From positions 1 through 64,000 of the forward strand of contig CAWCWZ010000051.1 in assembly GCA_963799395.1 (NCBI GenBank): a stretch of DNA of 64,000 bases, written 5' to 3'. Numbering within the stretch: the first letter of the stretch is position 1; every line of letters begins with the position of its first letter. The notes beneath the pieces were generated by a model. It ran no database searches. It was not told where the DNA came from and saw only the letters and a program-made list of their open reading frames with translations. This document shows, piece after piece, positions 55,217-63,442 of this stretch. The DNA comes from Bog-752 sp963799395 (GTDB taxonomy: Bacteria; Actinomycetota; Thermoleophilia; UBA2241). A program made the translations under genes and the position numbers.

Positions 55217-56272
55217 TCACGGCGACGAGCGCGAGGACGCCGGCGAAGGCGTCGCCTGCTCGACCACCGCCGGCCCGGGAGCGGGGAGGGCGGCGGCGCG
55301 AGCGGAGCTCGCCGCGGCGAGCTCCGCTCGCGCCGCCGCCCCGTCGACCACGCGCTCGACCTCGTACTCGTCGCGCCTGTCGCGCGCTCGCGCCTGGGTG
55401 ATGAGCTCGCCGACGAGACCCAGAGAGAGCAGCTGGATGCCGACGATGATGAGCAGCGTGCCGAGCAGCAGCAACGGCCTCTGGCCGATGGGGTGACCGA
55501 AGAACTTGTCGATCGTCAGGTAGAGGTCGATCAGCAGGCCGACGACGACCATCATCGTGCCGATGCCGCCGAACAGGTGTTGCGGACGCTGCCGGTAGCG
55601 GCCCAGGAACAGCACCGTGAGGAGATCGAGGTACCCGCGGGCGTAGCGGCGCCAGCCGTACTTGGAACGGCCGGCCGTGCGGCGGCGGTGCGCCACCTTC
55701 ACTTCGGCCACCTTGAAGCCGAGATCGCTCGCCAGCACCGGCACGTAGCGATGCAGCTCGCCGTAGACCTTGACGTGCTCGATCACCTCGCGGCGGTAGG
55801 CCTTGAGGCCGCAGTTGAAGTCGTGCAGGGCGACGCCGGTCGACTTGCGCACCGTCCAGTTGAAGAACTTCGACGGCAGGGTCTTGCTCACCGGGTCCTG
55901 GCGGCTCTGCTTCCAGCCCGAGATCAGGTCGTACCCCTGGTCGAGCCTGGCGAGCAGCTTGGGGATCTCGGCCGGGTCGTCCTGGCGGTCGCCGTCCATG
56001 GTCACGATCACGTCGCCGCGCGCTTCGGCGAAGCCGTGCGTGAGGGCGGCCGCCTTGCCGAAGTTGCGCCGCAGCTTCACCACGCGCACGCCGTCGTGCG
56101 CGGCCGCGAGCCGCTCCATGACGGTGATCGAGCCGTCGGTCGAGCCGTCGTCGACGAAGACGACCTCGAACGCGCCCAACGGGCCGAGCGCTTCGGCAAT
56201 CTCTTCGTACAGGGGTTCGAGACTGCCGGCCTCGTTGAAGACGGGGACGACGATCGAAAGCAGCGCGGGCAT
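55217..56272 (-). CDS. Family 2 glycosyltransferase (dolichol/polyprenol-phosphate mannosyltransferase-like)
   Basis: 351 residues, intact. GT-A domain: IVVPVFNEAGSLEPLYEEIA, VVFVDDGSTDGSITVMERLA, LRRNFGKAAALTHGFAEARG and TMDGDRQDDPAEIPKLLARL. The C-terminal part has two membrane helices (FGGIGTMMVVVGLLIDLYLT, LLLLGTLLIIVGIQLLSLGL) and an Ala-rich tail. It makes polyprenyl-phosphate sugars, the likely donor for the DUF2079 and PIG-V proteins nearby. ATG at 56272. A 26-base perfect hairpin lies in the tail. Confidence 0.92.
   Translation of the reverse strand: MPALLSIVVPVFNEAGSLEPLYEEIAEALGPLGAFEVVFVDDGSTDGSITVMERLAAAHDGVRVVKLRRNFGKAAALTHGFAEARGDVIVTMDGDRQDDPAEIPKLLARLDQGYDLISGWKQSRQDPVSKTLPSKFFNWTVRKSTGVALHDFNCGLKAYRREVIEHVKVYGELHRYVPVLASDLGFKVAEVKVAHRRRTAGRSKYGWRRYARGYLDLLTVLFLGRYRQRPQHLFGGIGTMMVVVGLLIDLYLTIDKFFGHPIGQRPLLLLGTLLIIVGIQLLSLGLVGELITQARARDRRDEYEVERVVDGAAARAELAAASSARAAALPAPGPAVVEQATPSPASSRSSP
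55288..55341. repeat. Perfect 26-base inverted repeat in coding sequence
   Basis: Arms 55288-55313 and 55316-55341, loop GC, in the Ala-rich C-terminal tail of the GT2 gene. The longest perfect hairpin found in the window. Confidence 0.9.
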
Positions 56273-56340
56273 GACGCTACACAGGATACATCTTCCGGAC
56301 ACGAGCCGGTCGCGCGGGACCGGCGCCGTGCGAGGGCCGC

Positions 56341-56616
56341 TCAGCCCTCCGCGGCGGGCGGCCGGCGCCGGGCGAACACCCTGTCGAGGGAGCCGTCCGC
56401 CTCGTCTTGCGCCGGGGACGGGTCGGGGGCCGCGCCGGCCTCGTCGACGGCGTAGTTGAGCTCCTGATCGCGCTGCTCGGCCGAGACGAGGTCGAGCGCC
56501 CGCTTGCCGACGACCGTCACATCGTCGGTGAGCGCGCTGTTCAGCAGCGCCGCCAGCTTGGCGTTCTTCACCGTGATGTGGGCTCCGAAGAACTCGACAT
56601 CTGCGCCGTCGGTCAT
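56341..56616 (-). CDS. Small conserved-looking protein, unknown
   Basis: 91 residues, ATG 56616. The first half (VEFFGAHITVKNAKLAALLN, DDVTVVGKRALDLVSAEQRD) looks folded; the second half is acidic and Pro/Ala-rich. No family recognised. It lies upstream of the GT2 gene on the same strand (gap 68 bases). Confidence 0.5.
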   Translation of the reverse strand: MTDGADVEFFGAHITVKNAKLAALLNSALTDDVTVVGKRALDLVSAEQRDQELNYAVDEAGAAPDPSPAQDEADGSLDRVFARRRPPAAEG

Positions 56617-56870
56617 CTCGCACCGTGCTGCCGCTTGTCTTGCACTCAGTCCCTTTATCGGCTCCCTCGCGCCCGCGGCAAAGTCCGCGGACTGGATCTA
56701 GACGAATGGACCACCAGAGCGCCGCGGCGGCGAACCCGGCGGCGGCGCTGGACGTCTCTCTCGCGAAAGGGCTCACGTCGCGACTCGGGACGGCCGCTTC
56801 GCGGCGGCACCCTCGCCGACGCGCCGGGGTCGAACGGCCGGCCGCCGGCCGCCGCGCGCGGGCATGGTGC
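56617..56870. other. Intergenic region without a recognisable gene
   Basis: About 318 bases separate the divergent genes at 56616 and 56935. An extended -10 element for the plus-strand gene lies at 56871-56879; I see nothing else. Confidence 0.5.
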
Positions 56871-56879
56871 TGGTACAAT
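56871..56879 (+). promoter_or_regulatory. Extended -10 promoter candidate
   Basis: TGGTACAAT (TGn-TACAAT), 55 bases before the GTG of the barrel protein gene. No good -35 is seen, which is compatible with an extended -10 promoter. Confidence 0.5.
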
Positions 56880-56934
56880 AGGCGCGGCTTCACGACCCGA
56901 CCCGCGCCCAGGCCGGCGGATCTGGGGAGGAACT

Positions 56935-58732
56935 GTGACCAAGACATACCGGGGGGTTCTGACGCTCGCCCTGGTCATCCCGCTGCTTTGGCCGGCCGCA
57001 GCGGCCGCCGCGACGCCGGCCGGAGTCACGAAGGGGCTCGACTACCTGCACACGCGCCAGCGCACCGACGGCGGCTTCGCCTACAGCAGCACCCACGGCA
57101 ACACGTCCGACACCCCCTGGGTCATGCTGGCGATCGCGGCCGGCGGTAACAGCCCCGCCCGCTGGCGGGTCGACGGGCTCAGCCCGGTCACGTTCCTGCA
57201 GAACACCAACCTCACCACCGCCGCCGCGAACAGCGGCAACGCGCCCGAGTACTACGCACTCTGCATCCTCGCCTACCGGGCGGCGAACCGGACCGACCTG
57301 CTCTCGAGCGCCGGCAGTACCCAGATCGACCTCGTCGCCAAGCTCGAGTCCTACCAGTCGCCGACCGACGGCTACTATGCGCCGTCGACTTCGGGCAGCA
57401 CGACGGCCGCCACGGAGACGACGGCGTGGGCCGTGCTCGGTCTCGTCGCCGCGTATCAGAGCGGGTCGTCCGTGAGCGACGCCGTGAGCTGGCTCGAAGC
57501 CAACCCCAACACCACGACCGAAGACGGCGCCGGCGGCTTTGGCTCATCGCCGGGCTCCCAGTCGAGCACGACGATCACGTCACTCGTCGTGCAGGCGCTG
57601 GTCGCCGCCAAGGTCCCGGCGAGCAACGCGGTCGTACAGAACGCCGCGGGCTTCATCGAGACCATGCAGGCGGGGTCCAAGGCAGGCCGGCACCGGCGGC
57701 TTCATGGACTCGAACGCCGGTTACGCCAACACTCCCTCGACCGCCTGGGCGATCGAGGGATTGCACGCGGCCGGCATCAACCCACGAAATCTCGTGGTCG
57801 GCGGCCACACCCCCTACACGTTCCTCGTGGATCGGCGCCAGAAGAACGGCTCATCCCACGAGTTCACCGGCGACCTCGGCGACGTCATGAACGCCACGAT
57901 CCAGGCCACTATCGCGCTGACGGGCAAGACGTTGCCCATCGCCCACGGCCCCAACGTGCTCACGCACTTCGACCCGAGCTTCGTGGAGGACTCGGTGACC
58001 CCCAGGAACGGCGCCCGCTTCGCCGGCCGCACCGTCGAGATCAAAGCCGCCTACCACGACAACGTGAACGGCACCGGCATCAAGGTCGAGGCCGTCAGGG
58101 TGACGGTCGACGGCAAGTCGAAGACCAAGGCGGCGCACATCTCCGCGTCGCATCTCAGCCTGCAGCTGACCGAGCTGGCCAACGGCTCCCACACGTTCGT
58201 CATCCACATCCGCGACTGGGCCGGCAACGACGTCCACACGACCCACAGCTTCACAGTCGCCGTGCCGACGGGCGGCGGCAGCACCGGCGGCGGCACCCAT
58301 CCCGGCGCCGGCTCGGGTTCCGGCGGCAGCTCCGGCACCGGCGGCGGGAGCGTCGTCCACCACTCGGCCACGCCGACTCCCAAGGCGACGATCACCCCGG
58401 CGCAGAGCCAAAGCCCGGGCGTCACCCTCACGCCCACGCCGTCGAGCTCCTTCCCGAGCACCCTGACCAGCCCGTCGCCGAGCGCTTCGGTCGTCGGCCA
58501 GGTGGCCGGCTCCGGCGGTTCGGGCGGCGGCGGCAACACCGCGGTCGTCGTGGGCACGACCCTCGCCGTGCTCGTCCCTCTCGGCTTCGCCGGATCGTGG
58601 CTCGTGCGCCGGCGGCTCCTGGGCGTCATGGACGGGGCGACCAGGGGCGAGGTCCTGCCCCCGGGCTCGTCGGCTTGGCAGCGGTTCTGGAAATCGTCCG
58701 GCGGAGCCCCGCCGGGTGGCAGCGGGGAGTGA
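56935..58732 (+). CDS. Surface alpha/alpha-barrel (prenyltransferase/transcobalamin-like) protein, C-terminally anchored (frameshifted)
   Basis: About 599 residues. Signal peptide (LTLALVIPLLWPAAAAAATP), then an alpha6/alpha6 barrel with the clan's repeats: VTKGLDYLHTRQRTDGGFAY, SDTPWVMLAIAAGGNSPARW, ETTAWAVLGLVAAYQSGSSV and, after a frame change near 57680, GGFMDSNAGYANTPSTAWAI. No DxDD catalytic motif is seen. An Ig-like domain (HTFVIHIRDWAGNDVHTTHS), a Gly/Ser/Thr/Pro stalk, one C-terminal transmembrane helix (AVVVGTTLAVLVPLGFAGSW) and a cytosolic tail follow. GTG 56935 with GGGGAGG. First gene of a unit with MotA/ExbB and DUF2149 genes. Confidence 0.87.
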
Positions 58733-58739
58733 ACCAGAC

Positions 58740-59711
58740 GTGCACATAATCATCGCGGCGACCCTTGCCCACGGCATCGAGCGGGCGATCTACGAGATCT
58801 CGCGGATCCTGCTCTACCCCGTGCTCATCGCGGCCCTGTTCTGCCTGTGCTGGGCGATCGTCGAAGTCGGCTGGTTTCTGTACGAGCTCTACCTGCGCCT
58901 GCGCTACCGCGACCTCGAGGCGCTCGAGATCCGCGCCCTCAAGGCTCGCGACGCGTTCGCCAAGGGCCAGCCGCGGCGCGCCTACAAGTACCTCCAGGAG
59001 AACACCTACTCCACCGTGGTCGCACGCTTTCTGTTCGACCTCATCCGCAACTACCAGACCGAGCGCATCGCCGAGAAGCCGCTGAAGCTCCTTCAGGAGT
59101 ACGAGTTCTACACGGTCAAGCGGCTCGAGAAGACGCGCATCCTGGTGCGCGTCGGACCGATGCTCGGCCTGATGGGCACCCTGATCCCGCTGGCGCCCGC
59201 CCTCGCGGGGCTCGCCACCGGCCACACCGCCGTGCTCGCCGCCAACCTCGAGCTCGCGTTCTCGGTCACGGTGATCGGCCTGCTGATCGGCGGCCTGGGG
59301 TTCGTCGTCAGCATCGTGCGCGACCGCTTCTACCAGCAGGATATCTCCGACCTCGAATACATGCTCGAGCTGCTCGAGGGCGGCGGCGGCCGCCTGCGCA
59401 TCGGTCCGCCCCGCCGCCATCGCGCCGACATCGACGACGCCGCCGACGATCTCCCCGACCTGACCGTTCTCGGCGCCCACGCGCCGAGCGACGGCGACGG
59501 CGCGCCCCAGGAAGCGTTGGCGGCGACGCCGTTCGCACCGGTGGCGGTGGGCGCCGGCGACGAGCCTCCGGGGTCGGCCGCCGACTCGTCCGACGAGCCG
59601 ACCGGGATCATCTCGTGGCGTCCGCTTGCGCCAGGCGACGACGAAGCGACCGGCGGCGCCCGACCAGACGATCGTCCGCCGACGCCCGACGGCGCCGCCG
59701 GACCGGTCTGA
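58740..59711 (+). CDS. MotA/TolQ/ExbB proton channel family protein
   Basis: 323 residues. N-terminal helix (ILLYPVLIAALFCLCWAIVE), a cytosolic helical region (YKYLQENTYSTVVARFLFDL), and the proton-channel core RVGPMLGLMGTLIPLAPALA and LELAFSVTVIGLLIGGLGFV. The C-terminal 110 residues are acidic and Pro-rich, unlike ExbB. GTG 58740 lies 8 bases after the barrel gene stop. With the DUF2149 protein it could form an ion-driven energiser, though no TonB or outer membrane is expected here. Confidence 0.87.
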   Translation: MHIIIAATLAHGIERAIYEISRILLYPVLIAALFCLCWAIVEVGWFLYELYLRLRYRDLEALEIRALKARDAFAKGQPRRAYKYLQENTYSTVVARFLFDLIRNYQTERIAEKPLKLLQEYEFYTVKRLEKTRILVRVGPMLGLMGTLIPLAPALAGLATGHTAVLAANLELAFSVTVIGLLIGGLGFVVSIVRDRFYQQDISDLEYMLELLEGGGGRLRIGPPRRHRADIDDAADDLPDLTVLGAHAPSDGDGAPQEALAATPFAPVAVGAGDEPPGSAADSSDEPTGIISWRPLAPGDDEATGGARPDDRPPTPDGAAGPV

Positions 59712-59729
59712 GCCCGGCGCCACGCCAGT

Positions 59730-60284
59730 GTGCCCGTGAGCACGACCGTCGAGACCCCACCGCACTCGGGCGCGCCGCTCGACCGCGAGCCGGGCAGCGG
59801 CCGGCGGCTGCGCTACATGGGTCGGCGTCGCATCGACCGCAGCGATCGCAACGGCGACCCGCTCGACGGTGTCGTCAACCTGTTCGACGTCGCCATCGTC
59901 CTGTCGGTCGCCTTCATGCTCGCCGCGCTCACCGGCATCGGGCTCTCCGGCATCCTCTCCTCGAACCACCTGACCGTCGTGACCAACCCCGGCCAGCCCG
60001 ACATGCAGGTCATCACCAAGAACGGCTCGCAGATCACCAAGCTCGATCTCAAGGCCGGCCAGCAGGTCTCCGGCCTGGGGACCCTCATCGGACAGTTCTA
60101 CCGACTGCCCGACGGCACCACGGTCTACGTACCGTCGAGCGGCGGGACCGCCGCGCAGACTCCGGGCGCCTCGAGCACGACGGCGCCGGGGGCGGCCGTC
60201 ACACCCACGCCCCCCGGCGTCGTGATCACTCCGACGCCCGGCTCGCCGCCCACGGGCGCCCCCGGCACGACAAGCACGCCGTGA
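59730..60284 (+). CDS. DUF2149 family membrane protein
   Basis: 184 residues. Conserved segment NGDPLDGVVNLFDVAIVLSV with one membrane helix, then VVTNPGQPDMQVITKNGSQI and GTLIGQFYRLPDGTTVYVPS, typical of DUF2149. The C terminus is Pro/Thr/Ala-rich. DUF2149 genes are known, mostly from methanogens, beside a MotA/TolQ/ExbB gene, sometimes with cobN-like genes. By analogy it may play an ExbD-like role. GTG 59730 is used; GTG 59736 is possible. Convergent with parB. Confidence 0.85.
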   Translation: MPVSTTVETPPHSGAPLDREPGSGRRLRYMGRRRIDRSDRNGDPLDGVVNLFDVAIVLSVAFMLAALTGIGLSGILSSNHLTVVTNPGQPDMQVITKNGSQITKLDLKAGQQVSGLGTLIGQFYRLPDGTTVYVPSSGGTAAQTPGASSTTAPGAAVTPTPPGVVITPTPGSPPTGAPGTTSTP

Positions 60285-60320
60285 CCCAGCCGGGCGGCGT
60301 CACCGAGCGGCGGCGTTCGG

Positions 60321-61322
60321 CTACTCCCTGAGCGAGCGCAGCAGCGCCACGAGCCGCTCGAGCTCGGCGCGGTCGCGGAAGCGCAGCTCCAGGCTCCCCC
60401 CGCGCTTGCCCGAGCGGATGCGCACCGGCACCTCGAGCAGCTCGTAGAGCTCGTCGACGACGTCGTCGTACGCGTCGGCGACCCGCGTCGGCGCACGGGC
60501 CCCGCGCCCCGGCGCGCCGCCGGCCGCCTCCTGGGCGGCGCGCACCAGCGTCTCGGTCTGACGGACGGTCAGACCACGCGACACGACGAGGCGCGCGACC
60601 CGGCGCCGTTCGAGGTGGTCGGTGAGACCCAGCAGCGCCCGCCCGTGGCCCTCGGAGAGCTCGCCGCGTTCGATCAGCTCGCGCACCTCGTCGGGCAGGT
60701 CGAGGAGCCGCAGGACGTTGGTCACCGCGACGCGGCTCTTGCCGACGAGCTCGCCGATGCGCTCGTGGGTGAGTCCGAACTCGTCGGCCAGGGCCGCGTA
60801 GGCGAGCGCCTCTTCGATCGCGTTCAGGTCTTCGCGGGCGACGTTCTCGGCGAGCGCGATCTCGAGCGAGGCGGCCTCGCCGGCGGGTCGCACGAGCGCC
60901 GGGATGGTCTCGATGCCGGCGAGACGCGCCGCCCGCAGGCGGCGCTCTCCGGCGATCAGTTCCCACGGCGTCTCGGCGCCGTCGGCGGCGGGCCGGACCA
61001 CGATCGGCTGCACGACGCCCAGGCTGCGGATCGACGCGGCCAGGTCGGCCAGCTCGGCGGCGTCGAAGGCCCGGCGCGGCTGCCGGGTCGACGCCCCGAT
61101 CTCGCCCACCGGCAGATCGCGCAGACGCCCGGCCGCGACTCCGGCGCCGGGCGTACCGGCGGGCGGGGCGGCGCCCGGTACACCGGGCGCCGCCCCGCCC
61201 GCCGCGCCGCGCTCGGCGATCAGCGCCGAAAGTCCCCGGCCCAGGCGCTTCTTCGATCCCGCCGGAGTCGGCGGCGTCGCCGCCGGCCGGTTTGTCGCTT
61301 CGTCGTCGGCGGATCGGTCCAT
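60321..61322 (-). CDS. parB: Chromosome-partitioning protein ParB
   Basis: 333 residues, intact. KKRLGRGLSALIAERG at the N terminus (ParA-interacting), an Ala/Gly/Pro linker, the ParB/CTPase domain GASTRQPRRAFDAAELADLA and LIAGERRLRAARLAGIETIP, and the DNA-binding HTH FGLTHERIGELVGKSRVAVT, then a C-terminal dimerisation part LYELLEVPVRIRSGKRGGSL. The linker contains a 22-base perfect hairpin. ATG at 61322, 3 bases after parA. Confidence 0.96.
   Translation of the reverse strand: MDRSADDEATNRPAATPPTPAGSKKRLGRGLSALIAERGAAGGAAPGVPGAAPPAGTPGAGVAAGRLRDLPVGEIGASTRQPRRAFDAAELADLAASIRSLGVVQPIVVRPAADGAETPWELIAGERRLRAARLAGIETIPALVRPAGEAASLEIALAENVAREDLNAIEEALAYAALADEFGLTHERIGELVGKSRVAVTNVLRLLDLPDEVRELIERGELSEGHGRALLGLTDHLERRRVARLVVSRGLTVRQTETLVRAAQEAAGGAPGRGARAPTRVADAYDDVVDELYELLEVPVRIRSGKRGGSLELRFRDRAELERLVALLRSLRE
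61157..61204. repeat. Perfect 23-base inverted repeat in coding sequence
   Basis: Arms 61157-61179 and 61182-61204, loop AC, in the ParB linker. Confidence 0.88.
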
Positions 61323-61325
61323 GCC

Positions 61326-62117
61326 TCACACTCCCGCGGGCTGCCGGCCGGCCACCGGCGCCCGCGTCACGATCTCTTTCGCCAGGTCGAAGTAGGCGTC
61401 GGAGCCGGCACAGGTGGGATCGTAGCGCGAGATCGGCAAGCCGTGACTGGGCGCCTCGCCGAGCCGCACGTTACGCGGCACCTGGGTGGCGAAGACGTCG
61501 CGGCCGAGGTGCATACGCACCTCGGCCGCGACCTCCCGGCCCAGCCTCGTGCGCCCATCGAGCATGGTGATCACGATGCCCAGAAGCCGAAGGTCCGGGT
61601 TCACCCGTTCGCGGACGAGGTCGATGGTGCCCAGGAGCTGGGCCAGCCCCTCGAGCGCGTAGTACTCGGCCTGCACCGGCACGAGCGCCTCGCGGGCGGC
61701 GGTGAGCCCGTTCACGGTCAGCACCCCGAGCGACGGCGGGCAGTCGACGAACACGAACTCGTAGGCGCCCAGCGCGCCCCACAACGCCTCGCGCAGCGCG
61801 AACTCGCGGTTGTCAGCGCCGGCGAGCTCGACCTCGGCTCCGGCCAGGTCGGGGCACGCCGGCACCAGCGACAGCGACTCGACGGTGGTCGGCCGGGTGA
61901 CGTCGGCCACCGACATCTGCCCGCCGAGCACGCCGTACACCGAGCGTTCGGCGGACTCGGCCGCAAGGCCGAGGCCGCTGCTCGCGTTGCACTGCGGGTC
62001 GAGATCGACGAGCAGCGTGCCAAAGCCGGCCTCGGCGAGGCAGGCGGCCACGTTGATCGCGGTCGTGGTCTTGCCCACACCGCCCTTCTGGTTGGCGACG
62101 GCGATGACGCGCGTCAC
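61326..62117 (-). CDS. parA: Chromosome-partitioning ATPase ParA (Soj)
   Basis: 263 residues, intact. Deviant Walker A IAVANQKGGVGKTTTAINVA, LLVDLDPQCNASSGLGLAAE, FVFVDCPPSLGVLTVNGLTA, RYDPTCAGSDAYFDLAKEIV. GTG at 62117 is used; an ATG at 62147 gives a short N-terminal extension. Together with ParB and a centromere site (parS, not found here) it segregates the chromosome origin. Confidence 0.96.
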   Translation of the reverse strand: MTRVIAVANQKGGVGKTTTAINVAACLAEAGFGTLLVDLDPQCNASSGLGLAAESAERSVYGVLGGQMSVADVTRPTTVESLSLVPACPDLAGAEVELAGADNREFALREALWGALGAYEFVFVDCPPSLGVLTVNGLTAAREALVPVQAEYYALEGLAQLLGTIDLVRERVNPDLRLLGIVITMLDGRTRLGREVAAEVRMHLGRDVFATQVPRNVRLGEAPSHGLPISRYDPTCAGSDAYFDLAKEIVTRAPVAGRQPAGV

Positions 62118-62192
62118 GACGCGACCCGCTCGCCGGCACGGGCGCACGAAAGGCAGGACGTTGCGGGGGCGGCCACCATCTCGGTCGTCATC

Positions 62193-62906
62193 TTAGGCGA
62201 GCGGCCGCTTGGCCGCCATGCCCGGACGCCGCGGAAAGCGCGCCGGCGTCGGCGCGTCCTTGCGGAACAGTACACAGACCGAGCCGGGCAGGGGCGAACG
62301 CGTGAGGGTGACCATGCGGCCGCGGGCGAGGCCGCAGGCTGCGCCTGCGGCCTCGCCCGCGGCCGCCTCGCGCTCCGCCGCCGCCGCCGTCTTGCTGACC
62401 AGGAGCAGCCCGCCCAGATCGAGCAGCGGACCGGCCAGCTCGACGACCACCGCGAGCGGTCCGACCGCCTTGGCCAGCACGACGGCAAAGCGCTCGCGCC
62501 CCGGGCGCCCGATCGCGGCCAGCTCTTCGCTGCGCGCGCAAGCCACCTCGACCCGCGCGCTCAAGCCCACCTGGGCCACGGCCTCCCTCAGGAAGGCGCA
62601 CTTCTTGCCGACGGCCTCGATGAGCGTGAGCCGGACGCCCGGGAGCGCCAGGGCCAGCGGTATGCCGGGCAGGCCGCCGCCGGAGCCGAGGTCGGCCCAC
62701 GGCCCGCCGCCGGCGTTCGTCGCGGCGGTCGCGAGCTCGTCGACCTCGAGCAGGGCGAGAGCGTCACCGATGAGCGCGGCGGCGCCCTCCGGGGAACCCC
62801 GCGCACCGGTGACGTTGGCGCGCCCATAGGTCGCGAGCAGGGTCGCATAGGCGCGCAGACCGCCCGGCGCAGGTGGCTCGGCCGGCGTCGGGGAGTCGGG
62901 ACTCAG
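62193..62906 (-). CDS. rsmG: 16S rRNA (guanine527-N7)-methyltransferase, start unresolved
   Basis: Methyltransferase for G527 of 16S rRNA. Regions: LRAYATLLATYGRANVTGAR, ADLGSGGGLPGIPLALALPG (SAM-binding), LTLIEAVGKKCAFLREAVAQ, FAVVLAKAVGPLAVVVELAG and PARFPRRPGMAAKRPLA at the end. No ATG or GTG is seen upstream in this frame before the domain; CTG 62906 is only a nominal start, and an indel in the first codons is possible. Two further residue-coding blocks near 62316-62366 form a 24-base perfect hairpin. Confidence 0.88.
   Translation of the reverse strand: MSPDSPTPAEPPAPGGLRAYATLLATYGRANVTGARGSPEGAAALIGDALALLEVDELATAATNAGGGPWADLGSGGGLPGIPLALALPGVRLTLIEAVGKKCAFLREAVAQVGLSARVEVACARSEELAAIGRPGRERFAVVLAKAVGPLAVVVELAGPLLDLGGLLLVSKTAAAAEREAAAGEAAGAACGLARGRMVTLTRSPLPGSVCVLFRKDAPTPARFPRRPGMAAKRPLA
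62316..62366. repeat. Perfect 24-base inverted repeat in coding sequence
   Basis: Arms 62316-62339 and 62343-62366, loop TGC, in the 3' part of rsmG, coding for an Ala/Gly/Glu-rich stretch. Confidence 0.9.
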
Positions 62907-62937
62907 GTGGGTAGCCGCCGGAGCCGCCGGGCGGCGC

Positions 62938-63402
62938 TCAGGCGTCGCAGAGCTTCGTGAGTGTGAGGATCGTGCCGCCCGAGGAGGGGTGGTCGAGGCG
63001 GAACTCGTCGACGACGGCGCGGATGATGGAGATGCCCATGCCGCCCTCGGAGAGCTCGACGCCGACCGCGCCGCACTCGGGACAGTCGGCGTCGTCCTCG
63101 TGAAAACCGCCGCCCTGGTCGCGCACGATCATGATGACGCGGTCGGCGCTGGCCTCGAACGACAGGTGCACCTGCCCGCTGCCGTGATCGTAGGCGTGGC
63201 GGATCGAGTTTGAGCAGGCCTCGGTCAGCGCGAGCTTGAGGTCGGCGACGGCGTCGGCCGAAAAAGGCCGCTCGCGCACGAGGCCGGCGAGGGCCAGACG
63301 CCCGAGCACGACGTACTCGGCCTTGGCTGGTATCTCGAGTGTGACCAGTTCGTTCACAGGATTGCCGTCATCGTATGTCATCGTATCGTAGCGGCCTGTC
63401 AT
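62938..63402 (-). CDS. RsbW-like anti-sigma factor/ATP-binding protein with Cys pair
   Basis: About 154 residues, a HATPase of the RsbW/SpoIIAB type. N-box LALTEACSNSIRHAYDHGSG, G1 box VRDQGGGFHEDDADCPECGA, G2 box SEGGMGISIIRAVVDEFRLD. A CPEC pair lies in the ATP lid, where typical RsbW proteins have none. ATG 63402 is preferred; 63381 is an alternative. Anti-sigma kinase or partner-switch role is likely; its partner is not in the window. Confidence 0.82.
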   Translation of the reverse strand: MTGRYDTMTYDDGNPVNELVTLEIPAKAEYVVLGRLALAGLVRERPFSADAVADLKLALTEACSNSIRHAYDHGSGQVHLSFEASADRVIMIVRDQGGGFHEDDADCPECGAVGVELSEGGMGISIIRAVVDEFRLDHPSSGGTILTLTKLCDA

Positions 63403-63442
63403 TGCCCAACCTGCCCCCCGCCCATCGGCTGTTGACACCGTA

